Below, piece by piece: positions 17,472 through 25,766 of a DNA stretch of 64,000 nt. Position 1 is the stretch's first letter. Each line of letters opens with the position of its first letter. The DNA is taken from NCBI GenBank assembly GCA_965228905.1, contig CBDDII010000003.1, forward strand, positions 1,674,001 to 1,738,000, written 5' to 3'. The position numbers and the translations under genes were made by a program. The notes under the pieces were generated by a model, which saw only the letters and a program-made list of their open reading frames with translations, did no database searches and was not told where the DNA came from. Origin of the DNA: CALKXV01 sp965228905 (GTDB lineage Bacteria > Pseudomonadota > Alphaproteobacteria > Rhodobacterales > Rhodobacteraceae).

Positions 17472-18377
17472 TCAGTCCAGATCGACGATGGCACCGGGCT
17501 TTGCAATCACCTTCAGGGCCAACTCATGCCCGGCGGTCATCGCCTGTTCCGGGCTTTCCCCTTTGGCAAGTGCTGCAAGGTAACCAGCGTTGAAACTGTC
17601 GCCCGCCGCCGTGGTGTCGACCACCCTGGTTGCAGGTGAGACCCTGGCGCGGCTTCCGCCGGGGCCAAGGTCAAGCGGGCCGGCCGCGCCGCATTTCAGC
17701 GCACCCGCAGTCACGCCAAAGCCTTTAAGACGGGCGACGACGCTTGCCTCGTCCGTATCGCCGAACAGCGCCATCTCGTCATCGACCGAGGGCAGGGCGA
17801 TATCCGTACGCCGCCACATCGCCTCGGTTTCCACCCGCGCAAGCGGGGCGTCGTTCCAAAGATGGGCGCGGTAGTTGCTGTCGAAGGCCACCAAGCCGCC
17901 CTTGGCGCGAAAGCCATCCAAAGCGGAAAACAGCGCCGCCCGCTGCTCGGCCCCCAGAATCGCAATCGAGATGCCCGTCAGCAGCACCAGATCGTAGGCG
18001 GCAAGAACCTCGGTCGGATCGCGCCCGTCCTCGCCGAACAGGGTGCGTGCCGCCGACATCGACCGCCAATAGGCAAAGCTGCGTTCCCCGGTGGCATCGG
18101 TTTCGATGGCATAAAGCCCCGGCATCCGGGTGGGGTGCCGCGCGACTGCGCCAATGCCCACTCTGTGATCCTGCATATGTGCGAGGATGCGGTCGGAAAA
18201 CCTGTCCCGGCCCAGGACGGTCACATAGTCGACCTTCAGCGCGTCGCCGACCCGCACAAGGTAGACGGCGGTGTTGTAGGTGTCGCCAGCCACGTTCAGC
18301 CGGGCTGCATTGCCTTCACCGGCAATCAGTTCGATCATCACTTCGCCGATACAGGCAATGCGTTGAGATTGGATCAT
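17472..18377 (-). CDS. kdgK: 2-Dehydro-3-deoxygluconate (KDG) kinase, PfkB family
   Basis: A 301-residue sugar kinase of the ribokinase/PfkB family. The start IACIGEVMIEL and the C-terminal signature DTTAAGDSFNAGYLAAL (catalytic D260) are clear. Internal segments (GDTYNTAVYL, VLGRDRFSD, PGLYAIETD, ERSFAYWRSMSAAR) match KDG kinases, which make KDPG for Entner-Doudoroff cleavage. It starts 8 bp after the regulator gene and is the first enzyme of the operon. KduD on the opposite strand would supply its substrate. Related keto-sugar-acid kinases cannot be fully excluded. Confidence 0.86.
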   Translation of the reverse strand: MIQSQRIACIGEVMIELIAGEGNAARLNVAGDTYNTAVYLVRVGDALKVDYVTVLGRDRFSDRILAHMQDHRVGIGAVARHPTRMPGLYAIETDATGERSFAYWRSMSAARTLFGEDGRDPTEVLAAYDLVLLTGISIAILGAEQRAALFSALDGFRAKGGLVAFDSNYRAHLWNDAPLARVETEAMWRRTDIALPSVDDEMALFGDTDEASVVARLKGFGVTAGALKCGAAGPLDLGPGGSRARVSPATRVVDTTAAGDSFNAGYLAALAKGESPEQAMTAGHELALKVIAKPGAIVDLD

Positions 18378-18385
18378 TTTCCGGT

Positions 18386-19102
18386 TCACAACTCTTTGAA
18401 GGTTTCGCTGACTTGGCTCCAGGCGGCATCGAGGTGGCTGCGCAGGGCCGCTTCGGCGGCGTCCGCGTCGCGCATCAGGATGGCCTGAAAGATTGCCCTG
18501 TGCGCGCGAAAGTTGATCCGGTTGCGGTCCGGATTGCGCGGCATCTGCGTCCAATGCACCGACAGCCAGTCTGTGTAGGCCTTGTGGATCGACGGCAAGA
18601 TGGGGTTGCCGGGGATCTGGTAAAGCACGTTGTGAAAGGCGATGTCGGTTTCGAAAAAAACCTTCGAGACGTCGATCGCCGCTTCGTTCGCATCCAGCGC
18701 CTGTTTCAGGGCAGACAGGTGTTCGCGGTCGGCCTTGGTGGCCGCGTCGCGGACCAGGGCGGCTTCCATCATGATGCGGATGTCGAACAGGTTCCGCACA
18801 CCGCCCGGAATGGTCAAAAGCCGCGCGGCGACCGAGCCGACTGCCTGCAACGCCGCATCGTAATCCGGCGTGCGCACAACGGGGCGATAGCGCGGCCGTG
18901 CCTCGACAAGGCCCCGGTTGGCAAGGGCCAGCACAGCCTCGCGCACCACGGTCCGGCTGACACCGTGGGTTTCCACGATCTCGCGCTCGGGCGGAAGGGG
19001 CTGACCGTCCTTCAACTTGCCATCGAGAATCTGTTTTTCGTAGATCGCAAACAGGGCATCCGCCGCGCGTTTCGATCCATCTGGTGTCTTTGTTCCACTC
19101 AT
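18386..19102 (-). CDS. GntR-family regulator, FCD/FadR subfamily
   Basis: A 238-residue regulator. The winged helix is near residues 30-70 (QPLPPEREIVETHGVSRTVV, then REAVLALANRGLVEARP). An all-helical FCD effector domain follows, with metal-binding histidines expected around TDIAFHNVLY. It heads the minus operon and is divergent from the enolase-superfamily gene, so it likely controls both from the 166-bp gap. ATG 19102 is chosen; an ATG at 19114 would add four residues. Such regulators often sense the hexuronate or aldonate their operon degrades. Confidence 0.88.
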   Translation of the reverse strand: MSGTKTPDGSKRAADALFAIYEKQILDGKLKDGQPLPPEREIVETHGVSRTVVREAVLALANRGLVEARPRYRPVVRTPDYDAALQAVGSVAARLLTIPGGVRNLFDIRIMMEAALVRDAATKADREHLSALKQALDANEAAIDVSKVFFETDIAFHNVLYQIPGNPILPSIHKAYTDWLSVHWTQMPRNPDRNRINFRAHRAIFQAILMRDADAAEAALRSHLDAAWSQVSETFKEL

Positions 19103-19109
19103 GCAGATA

Positions 19110-19122
19110 GTCATACGCCAAA
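19110..19122. promoter_or_regulatory. Candidate GntR operator, degenerate copy
   Basis: GTCATACGCCAAA, a near copy of GTCATACCAAA found at 19214 and 22238. It sits just before the start of the regulator gene, where binding would give autoregulation. It has two extra bases in the middle, so it is the weakest of the three. Confidence 0.35.
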
Positions 19123-19213
19123 GCAACGCGGTTTTGTACGACGAAAATTCAAGCGGTATTTCCCTGTTTTTTCGGGAGCAGCAGAAACGGCCTCGACGGC
19201 GCTGTGAGTTTTT

Positions 19214-19224
19214 GTCATACCAAA
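19214..19224. promoter_or_regulatory. Candidate GntR operator before the enolase-superfamily gene
   Basis: GTCATACCAAA preceded by TT, giving TTGTCATACCAA. This is close to the palindromic TTGGTATACCAA type used by hexuronate regulators of the UxuR/FadR group. It is 44 bp upstream of the ATG at 19269. The same 11 bases occur at 22238. Confidence 0.5.
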
Positions 19225-19268
19225 CACCGAATCCCGCAGCAAGCCTTGCCGCAGGAAGGGAAGAACGA

Positions 19269-20375
19269 ATGGCCCAGATCTCGGATGTAACCGTCAAATG
19301 CTTCGATGTGCCTCTCGCCGAGGTTCTGACTGATGCCAAGCATGGGGATCACACGCATTTCGAACTGGTCACGGCGACAATTCGCACGTCCGATGGTGCA
19401 GAGGGGACGGGCTATACCTATACCGGTGGCAAGGGCGGGCGTGCGATCACGGCGATGATCGAACACGACCTGACCCCGTTCCTGATCGGTCGGGAGGTGG
19501 GCGAGGTCGAAACGCTCTATGAAGCAATGCGATGGCATGTGCACTACGTGGCCCGTGGCGGCATCGCCTCTTTCGCCATCTCGGCGCTCGACATCGCGCT
19601 TTGGGACATTCGGTGCAAGGCGGCGAACAGGCCGCTCTGGCAGATGGCCGGGGGGGGCTCTGACAGGTGCAAGGCCTATTGCGGCGGTATCGACCTCAAC
19701 TTCTCGCTCGACCGGTTGATCGAACAGACCGAAGGCTATCTGGCTGCCGGGTTCAACGGCGTGAAGATCAAGGTGGGCCAGCCGGAATTGCAGACCGATC
19801 TGGACCGCGCCCGCGCGATCCGCGATGTGCTTGGCTCCGACCGCGCTTTCATGGTGGATGCCAATTATTCAATGAGCGTCGACCAGGCCATCGAAGCCGC
19901 GCGCGGCTTTGCCGAGTTCGACATCCTCTGGTTCGAAGAGCCGACGATCCCTGACGATTACCATGGCTATGGCCGCATCGCGCGGGAAACCGGGGTGCCG
20001 CTGGCCATGGGCGAAAACCTCCATACGATCCACGAGTTCGAATATGCCTTCCGCGACGCCAGCCTTGGCTTCATCCAGCCCGACGCCTCGAACTGTGGCG
20101 GTATCACGGGCTGGTTGCAGGTGGCGGACCTCTCGGAAAAACACGGCATTCCCGTATGCAGCCACGGGATGCAGGAGCTTCACGTCAGCCTTGTCTCGGC
20201 ACGGCCCAATGCGGGCTGGCTTGAAGTGCACAGCTTTCCGATAGATCAATACACGAAACGGCCACTGGTCGTCGAAGAGGCACTTGCCGTCGCGCCGGAC
20301 ACACCCGGCATCGGCGTCACGTTCGATTGGGAAAAACTGGAAGCCGCCCATGCCAGCCATGGCGCAGCCGCCTGA
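19269..20375 (+). CDS. Enolase-superfamily sugar-acid dehydratase or cycloisomerase (MR/MLE type)
   Basis: A 368-residue protein with the N-terminal capping domain and TIM barrel of the mandelate racemase group. Catalytic residues visible are K166 and K168 (VKIKVG), metal ligands D197 (VDANY), E223/E224 (WFEEP) and E249 (MGEN), and H299 in the segment CSHGMQELH. These enzymes abstract the alpha-proton of a sugar acid, giving a 3-deoxy-2-keto acid, or open a cyclic sugar acid. With the zinc dehydrogenase, KduD and KDG kinase, a substrate such as L-galactonate, an anhydro-galactonate or a galactarolactone is plausible. ATG 19269 has AGGGAAG upstream; the longer open frame is rejected because it runs through the operator. 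Confidence 0.86.
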   Translation: MAQISDVTVKCFDVPLAEVLTDAKHGDHTHFELVTATIRTSDGAEGTGYTYTGGKGGRAITAMIEHDLTPFLIGREVGEVETLYEAMRWHVHYVARGGIASFAISALDIALWDIRCKAANRPLWQMAGGGSDRCKAYCGGIDLNFSLDRLIEQTEGYLAAGFNGVKIKVGQPELQTDLDRARAIRDVLGSDRAFMVDANYSMSVDQAIEAARGFAEFDILWFEEPTIPDDYHGYGRIARETGVPLAMGENLHTIHEFEYAFRDASLGFIQPDASNCGGITGWLQVADLSEKHGIPVCSHGMQELHVSLVSARPNAGWLEVHSFPIDQYTKRPLVVEEALAVAPDTPGIGVTFDWEKLEAAHASHGAAA

Positions 20376-20390
20376 CACAAAGGTAGAAAG

Positions 20391-21428
20391 ATGACCACAA
20401 CCATCACCGCCGCCTTCTATCGCGGCAACAAATCCTTCGCCGTCGAGACGCGCGAAGCCCCCGATCCCGCCCCCGGCGAAGTGGCGGTGCGTATCGCCTA
20501 TTGCGGCATCTGCGGCACCGACATGCACGTCTATCACGGCAACATGGATGCCCGCGTCGGTCTGAACCGCGTGATCGGCCATGAAATGTCCGGCACTGTT
20601 GCCGGGCTTGGCGAAGGGGTCGATGGTTTCACTGTCGGCCAGAAAGTTGTCGTGCGCCCCCTCGATCACTGCGGCGAATGTCCGGCCTGCAAGGCGGGCC
20701 ATCAACACATCTGCCACAAGCTGAAGTTCCTTGGCCTCGATACCGACGGCGCGATGCAGGACATCTGGAATGTCCCGGCCCATACGCTCCATGTGTTGCC
20801 CGACGACCTGCGCATGGACCATGCCGCGCTGATCGAACCCGTTGCTGTGGCCTGCCACGATGTGCGCATGTCCGGGTTGCAACAGGGCGAGGACGCTTTG
20901 GTCATCGGCGGCGGTCCGATCGGCATCCTTTGCGCGATGGTTGCGCGGGATGCGGGCGGCAATGTCGTGATCTCGGAAGTGAACAAGAACCGGCTGGCGA
21001 TTGCCGAGAAGCTGGGCTTTGACACGGTGAACCCGGCCGAGACCGACCTTGCCGAGGCGATCAACACCAAGACGGGCGGCAAGGGTGCCGACGTGGTGTT
21101 CGAGGTTTCCGGCACGCAACCCGGTGTCGATGCCATGACCGCCTGCGCCGCCACGCGCGGGCGCATCGTGATGGTCGCCATCCACGCCCAGAAGCCGCAG
21201 GTCGACATGTTCCAGTTCTTCTGGCGCGAGCTGCAATTGATCGGTGTCCGGGTCTACGAGCCCGAAGACTATGAAAAGGCGATCCAGATCATCACCTCGG
21301 GCGGCGTGGATGCTGACACGGTCATCACCGATGTCAGCCCACTGGCCGAGATCCAATCCGCCTTCGAAGCCCTGGACAAAAGCCCGACTGCCCTGAAAAG
21401 CCTCATCAAAGTGAGTGAAGACGCATGA
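20391..21428 (+). CDS. Zinc-dependent medium-chain dehydrogenase (sorbitol/threonine dehydrogenase type)
   Basis: A 345-residue MDR enzyme. Catalytic zinc ligands are C38 in CGICGTD and H64/E65 in GHEMSG. The structural zinc set is C94, C97, C100 and C108 (CGECPACKAGHQHIC). The nucleotide site is VIGGGPIGI. It oxidises a polyol or keto-sugar-acid hydroxyl with NAD. In pathways converting L-configured 2-keto-3-deoxyhexonates to KDG, such an enzyme oxidises C5 before KduD reduces it again; the order here (enolase-type, Zn-DH, KduD) fits that. The stop overlaps the next ATG (ATGA). Confidence 0.88.
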   Translation: MTTTITAAFYRGNKSFAVETREAPDPAPGEVAVRIAYCGICGTDMHVYHGNMDARVGLNRVIGHEMSGTVAGLGEGVDGFTVGQKVVVRPLDHCGECPACKAGHQHICHKLKFLGLDTDGAMQDIWNVPAHTLHVLPDDLRMDHAALIEPVAVACHDVRMSGLQQGEDALVIGGGPIGILCAMVARDAGGNVVISEVNKNRLAIAEKLGFDTVNPAETDLAEAINTKTGGKGADVVFEVSGTQPGVDAMTACAATRGRIVMVAIHAQKPQVDMFQFFWRELQLIGVRVYEPEDYEKAIQIITSGGVDADTVITDVSPLAEIQSAFEALDKSPTALKSLIKVSEDA

Positions 21429-22192
21429 ACATCCTGAAAGCCTTTGACCTGAGTGGAAAAACCGCGCTGGTAACCGGTGCGAAACGCGGCATCGGGCGCG
21501 GCATGGCCGAGGCGCTGGCCAGTGCCGGGGCCGATGTGGTGGGCGTTTCCGCATCGCTTGAACCCGGCTCCGAGGTCGAACAGTCCATCACCGCCATGGG
21601 GCGCAAGTTCTCTGCCTACCAGTGTGACTTTTCCGACCGTGCGGCGCTGACCGCCTTCGTCGCGCAACTGGACGCCGATGGTGTAAAGCCCGACATCCTG
21701 ATCAACAACGCAGGCACGATCAAAAGGAAACCCGCCGCCGAACATCCCGACGATTGGTGGGATGAGGTGATCGAGGTGAACCTGTCGTCGCAATTCGTTC
21801 TCAGCCGCGAAATCGGGCGCGGCATGATCGAACGCGGTTCCGGCAAGATCATCTTCACCGCCTCGCTTCTGACCTTCCAGGGCGGGATCACCGTGCCGGG
21901 CTACGCGGCCTCGAAAGGCGGGATCGGGCAGTTGACCAAGGCGCTGGCCAACGAATGGGCCGGGACTGGCGTGAACGTCAACGCCATCGCGCCGGGCTAC
22001 ATCGCAACGGACAACACCGAGGCGCTGAGGAACGACGAAACACGCTATTCGTCGATCCTTGAGCGCATCCCGCAAGGCCGCTGGGGCACGCCGGAAGACT
22101 TTGGCGGGCCTGCGGTGTTCCTGTCGTCCTCCGCGTCCGACTATGTGAACGGCGAAATCCTGGTGGTGGACGGGGGCTGGATGGGCCGCTAG
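21425..22192 (+). CDS. kduD: 2-Dehydro-3-deoxy-D-gluconate 5-dehydrogenase KduD
   Basis: A 255-residue SDR closely resembling KduD, which interconverts 2,5-diketo-3-deoxygluconate and KDG. Seen are TGAKRGIGRG (18-26 region), NNAGTIKRKPA (94 onward), S147, Y160 and K164 (YAASK), and the KduD-like blocks FQGGITVPGYAASKGG, ALANEWAG, APGYIATDNTEALR, RIPQGRWGTPEDFGG and DYVNGEILVVDGGW. It is coupled to the zinc dehydrogenase by a four-base overlap. Its product KDG would be the substrate of the kinase encoded at 17472-18377. Confidence 0.88.
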   Translation: MNILKAFDLSGKTALVTGAKRGIGRGMAEALASAGADVVGVSASLEPGSEVEQSITAMGRKFSAYQCDFSDRAALTAFVAQLDADGVKPDILINNAGTIKRKPAAEHPDDWWDEVIEVNLSSQFVLSREIGRGMIERGSGKIIFTASLLTFQGGITVPGYAASKGGIGQLTKALANEWAGTGVNVNAIAPGYIATDNTEALRNDETRYSSILERIPQGRWGTPEDFGGPAVFLSSSASDYVNGEILVVDGGWMGR

Positions 22193-22237
22193 GCGACAGC
22201 ATTTCCTTGCCCCTTTGGCCGTCTGCTTCTAGCCTTC

Positions 22238-22248
22238 GTCATACCAAA
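22238..22248. promoter_or_regulatory. Candidate GntR operator before the dioxygenase pair
   Basis: GTCATACCAAA, identical to the box at 19214-19224. It lies 66 bp before the ATG at 22314, in the only sizeable gap of the plus-strand run. It suggests the dioxygenase/MFS unit has its own promoter under the same regulator. Confidence 0.5.
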
Positions 22249-22313
22249 GGGAATTCGACGGGAGGGTCGCGGGCTTCGAGGCCCGGCGGCCACCGTCGAG
22301 AGGAGGAGCCATC

Positions 22314-23258
22314 ATGATCACCGCAACCGAGGTCGCGGCTTTCGAAGATCAGGGATATCTGGTCGTCGAAAACCTGCTGGACGACGCCACACTGACTGCG
22401 ATCCGCCGGGAATACGCGGATCTGATGGATCGCCTTTACGACGATTGGGCGGCGAAGGGCTGGGTGCCTGCCGCGACGCCGGGCATGAATTTCTGGGACA
22501 AACTCGACCATGCCTACAAGGGCGGGTTCGACTGGTATCAGCCCTTCGACATATCACTGCCCGCCGACGGGATCACCGACGACACCCCGATGCACTTCGG
22601 TCCTGCCGTTTTTGACATGGTGACCCACAGGAACATCCTCGACACCGTCGAAGCCCTGATCGGCCCCGAGATATCATCGAACCCGATCCAGCACGTCCGC
22701 ATCAAGCCCCCCGAACGGGCAGTATCCAAGGACGAAATCCGCGCGCACGTCATCACCACCGACTGGCACCAGGACCAGGGCGTCACATTGCCCGAAGCGG
22801 ACGACACGACCTTCATCACCGTCTGGCTGGCGATCACTGACGCCACCATCGAGAACGGTTGCTTGCAGGTGGGCCACGGTCGCCAGACGGAAATGCTGCC
22901 CCATTGCCCCGGTACGCAGACGGGCATTGCAGCCCCCTTCATTCCGGCCAAGGCGACGCCGACCCCGGTCAAAGCGGGCGGTGCGGTGATCTTTCATCCG
23001 ATGACGCCCCATGCCTCGCTGTCGAATACATCGGACGGTTATCGCTGGTCCTTCGACCTGCGCTACCACGTCACCGGCCAACCCTCGGGGCGCAGTCACT
23101 TCCCCGAGTTCGTTGCCCGCTCGCGCAGCAACCCCGGAACCGAGTTGAAGGACTGGAGCGTGTGGCGCGACATGTGGCACGACACCCGCCACCGTGCCGC
23201 CCATTCCGCGCACATCAACCAGCACCGCTGGGACACGAACAGCCCTTATTGCGCGTGA
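22314..23258 (+). CDS. Phytanoyl-CoA dioxygenase (PhyH) family protein, first copy
   Basis: A 314-residue Fe(II)/2-oxoglutarate dioxygenase. The iron triad is H152 and D154 (WHQDQG) with H233 (TPHASL), and an Arg about 11-17 residues on (R244 or R250) would bind 2-oxoglutarate. Bacterial PhyH-like enzymes hydroxylate small molecules such as ectoine, amino acids or phosphonates, so the phytanoyl name is only a fold label. A GAGGAGGAG-type ribosome site precedes the ATG. It is followed 7 bp later by a second PhyH gene, and the two may form a heteromer or act in sequence. Confidence 0.87.
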   Translation: MITATEVAAFEDQGYLVVENLLDDATLTAIRREYADLMDRLYDDWAAKGWVPAATPGMNFWDKLDHAYKGGFDWYQPFDISLPADGITDDTPMHFGPAVFDMVTHRNILDTVEALIGPEISSNPIQHVRIKPPERAVSKDEIRAHVITTDWHQDQGVTLPEADDTTFITVWLAITDATIENGCLQVGHGRQTEMLPHCPGTQTGIAAPFIPAKATPTPVKAGGAVIFHPMTPHASLSNTSDGYRWSFDLRYHVTGQPSGRSHFPEFVARSRSNPGTELKDWSVWRDMWHDTRHRAAHSAHINQHRWDTNSPYCA

Positions 23259-23265
23259 GGCAGCC

Positions 23266-24165
23266 ATGAGCGAAGCCCTGACAGAAGACCAGAAATCCTT
23301 TTACGACCGCGAAGGCTACGTGATCCTCGAACACCGGATCCCGATGGATGTGATCGAAGCCATCCGCGATGAGATCACGCGCTTCGAAGACGTTGCACGC
23401 ACCATGACCGCCTCGGACGACAAACTGGATCTCGAAGACAGCCACACGGCCGAGGACCCGCGCCTGAGGCGCATCAAGCTGCCGCACACCCAATCCGACG
23501 TCGTGCGCGATCTGATGTTCTCCGACCATATCCTTGCCCCTGCGCGTGACCTCCTTGGCCCCGACATTCGGTTGCACACAACCAAGCTCAACATGAAAAA
23601 GGCAGGCTATGGCGCGGCGGTGGAATGGCACCAGGACTATGCCTTCTACCCACACACCAACGACGACATCCTTGCCGTCGGTGTTCTGATCGACGATATG
23701 GAGCCGGAAAACGGCCCGCTTCAGGTCTTTCCCGGCAGCCACAAGGGGCCGGTCTATGACCATCACGTCGATGGCATCTTTGCCGGTGCCGTCGCGCCAG
23801 AGGCGCTTGGACTTGACATGAACGACGCCGTGCCGCTGATGGGGCCTGCGGGGTCGATCTCGATCCATCACGGGCGCATCCTGCACGGCTCGGCCCTCAA
23901 CCGATCCGACAAGCCCCGCCGCATCCTGTTCATCGAGATGATGGCCGCAGACGCCTTTCCCGTCATGGGCTCGATGACGACCTGGGACACGATCGAGGAA
24001 TACAACGCCCGGATGCTTTGTGGCGAACCCACGCTGGAACCCCGTCTTGAACCCATCCCTATCCGCATCCCGCAGCCGCAGCCGGACAAGAAGGGGTCGA
24101 TCTATGAGGTTCAAAAGGGGCTGAAATCCCGTGCGTTCGACTCCGTGGGGGCGGGGCAGGGCTGA
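23266..24165 (+). CDS. Phytanoyl-CoA dioxygenase (PhyH) family protein, second copy
   Basis: A 299-residue PhyH-fold dioxygenase. H122 and D124 (EWHQDY) with H207 (HGRILHGSAL) form the iron site, and R218/R219 is the likely 2-oxoglutarate anchor. It is only distantly like the first copy, so this is not a recent duplication. The start at 23266 follows GTGAGGCAGCC; the frame is open upstream inside the preceding gene and is rejected. The substrate is unknown. Genomic position beside sugar-acid genes and an MFS carrier suggests a role in modifying or opening the imported compound. Confidence 0.87.
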   Translation: MSEALTEDQKSFYDREGYVILEHRIPMDVIEAIRDEITRFEDVARTMTASDDKLDLEDSHTAEDPRLRRIKLPHTQSDVVRDLMFSDHILAPARDLLGPDIRLHTTKLNMKKAGYGAAVEWHQDYAFYPHTNDDILAVGVLIDDMEPENGPLQVFPGSHKGPVYDHHVDGIFAGAVAPEALGLDMNDAVPLMGPAGSISIHHGRILHGSALNRSDKPRRILFIEMMAADAFPVMGSMTTWDTIEEYNARMLCGEPTLEPRLEPIPIRIPQPQPDKKGSIYEVQKGLKSRAFDSVGAGQG

Positions 24166-24258
24166 ACGCAGCGGCTCTTTCGGCATGATCGGCGGGCCTT
24201 GTGAACCGGCACCCGGATATGCAACTTGCGCCAAACCCAAAGACCAGGGGTGGCACCC

Positions 24259-25473
24259 GTGAACAACGAAACATCGAAAGGCAAGTGGCAGGCCCTCGGC
24301 ATCACGGGATTTGCCGTCATCCTCGCCATGACGACATGGTTTTCCGCCACCGCCGTGACACCGGAATTGATCGCGGCGTGGTCCCTGACGCCGGGTGCGG
24401 CGGGCTGGCTGACCAATGCGGTGCAGGTCGGTTTCGTGCTCGGCGCCCTGGGATCGAGTCTTCTTGCCCTGTCAGACCGGATGTCGCTGACCAAGCTGAT
24501 GTGCGGGGCGGCGATACTCGCGGCTATCTTCAATGCCACCCTTCTGTTGGAGCCGGGCATCCTTGTCGCCGTCGCCCTCAGGGCGCTCACCGGTGCTGCC
24601 CTTGCCGCCGTGTACCCGCCGTCGATGAAATTCATCGCGACCTACTTTCGCAAGGGGCGCGGATTTGCCATGGGGGCCATGGTCGGGGCACTGACGCTCG
24701 GCTCGGCCATGCCGCATCTGGTCAGGGCCGTCGGGGTGGGGCTGGACTGGCAGATCACCATTGCTGCCACCTCGGTCCTGTCCCTTTCCTCTGCGCTGAT
24801 CTTCGCCTTCGCCCTCCGCGAAGGCCCGTACCCTTTCGCACGCACCACGGTCGACCTTGGCGAGTTCGGCGCGATCCTGAAGAACAAGCCCGTGATGCTG
24901 GCAAACTGCGGATACTTCGGCCACATGTGGGAACTTTACGCGATGTGGGGCTGGTTCCTGGCCTATGCGACGGCGGCATTAACCGAAGGCGGCTGGAGCC
25001 TCAACGCCTCGATCCTGACCTTCGCCGTCATCGCCCTTGGCGCTCCGGGCAGCCTGATCGCGGGCTGGATGGCCGACCGGATCGGGCGCTGCAACACCAC
25101 GGCGCTGATGCTGGTGGCCTCGGGCAGTTCGGCGGTACTGATCGGCATGTTTTTTGAGGCGCATCCGGCGCTCTTTCTGATTGTCGCGGCGCTTTGGGGC
25201 CTGACCATCGTTTCCGACAGCGCCCAGTTTTCGGCGGCAGTCAGCGAATTGGCGGACCAGACCTATGTCGGCTCGACCCTGGCGTTCCAGATGAGCGTCG
25301 GCTTCACGATTTCGGTCGTCTCGGTCTGGCTTGTGCCGCAGATTGTCGAACTGACCGGAAGCTGGCGCTGGAGCTTCCTGATCCTTGTGCCGGGGCCGGT
25401 CTTCGGGGCTATCTCGATGTTGCGATTGAAAACCTTGCCCGAGGCGGAATCTCTTGCCGGGGGCAAGCGTTAA
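24259..25473 (+). CDS. Major facilitator superfamily transporter
   Basis: A 404-residue carrier with about 12 membrane helices. The loop 2-3 region carries the degenerate motif SDRMSLTKLM, and the repeat of this motif is MADRIGRCNT between helices 8 and 9. GTG 24259 is chosen as start because AGGGGTGG lies about 7 bp upstream; the alternative TTG at 24226 lacks a good site. It follows the PhyH pair after a 93-bp gap. It could import the dioxygenase substrate or export a product. Its stop overlaps the convergent small membrane protein by four bases. Confidence 0.85.
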   Translation: MNNETSKGKWQALGITGFAVILAMTTWFSATAVTPELIAAWSLTPGAAGWLTNAVQVGFVLGALGSSLLALSDRMSLTKLMCGAAILAAIFNATLLLEPGILVAVALRALTGAALAAVYPPSMKFIATYFRKGRGFAMGAMVGALTLGSAMPHLVRAVGVGLDWQITIAATSVLSLSSALIFAFALREGPYPFARTTVDLGEFGAILKNKPVMLANCGYFGHMWELYAMWGWFLAYATAALTEGGWSLNASILTFAVIALGAPGSLIAGWMADRIGRCNTTALMLVASGSSAVLIGMFFEAHPALFLIVAALWGLTIVSDSAQFSAAVSELADQTYVGSTLAFQMSVGFTISVVSVWLVPQIVELTGSWRWSFLILVPGPVFGAISMLRLKTLPEAESLAGGKR

Positions 25474-25673
25474 TCCTCATAATCCTTGGGGTCGAACAGG
25501 ATGAAGAACTCCCGCGCGAGATAGATGCCGATGGCGGCAAAAACCCCGAACCAAAGCGCGTTGCCAAGGTACAATTCGAACAGAGACCAAGCCAGACAAA
25601 CCCCGGTTATCAATCCGCGCCGGACGGGAGAGCGAAAAAACGGGGTTCTGAGATTGAAGGGGTCGCGTCGCAT
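25470..25673 (-). CDS. Small two-helix membrane protein, unknown
   Basis: A 67-residue protein starting MRRDPFNLRTPFFRSPVRRG. It has two hydrophobic segments (LITGVCLAWSLFELYLG and ALWFGVFAAIGIYLAREFF) and an acidic tail, FDPKDYED. The sequence looks like the short conserved membrane proteins found near selU in related alphaproteobacteria, but that is memory of context, not a search. An in-frame GTG at 25700 would add nine residues. It is divergent from selU. Function unknown. Confidence 0.7.
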   Translation of the reverse strand: MRRDPFNLRTPFFRSPVRRGLITGVCLAWSLFELYLGNALWFGVFAAIGIYLAREFFILFDPKDYED

Positions 25674-25766
25674 TTCGGTGTTCCAAGGGGCTGTGTTCAC
25701 GTTCGATACCACCAAGTGACGCTGCCCGCCACTTTTCGCCGCTGAACGCAGGCTGTAAAGAACCGC

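Noticed and set aside
18378..19121. Extension of the KDG kinase frame upstream through the GntR gene
   Set aside because: This is another frame of the GntR gene. The GntR protein shows a clear winged helix and FCD domain in its own frame; the kinase starts at 18377.
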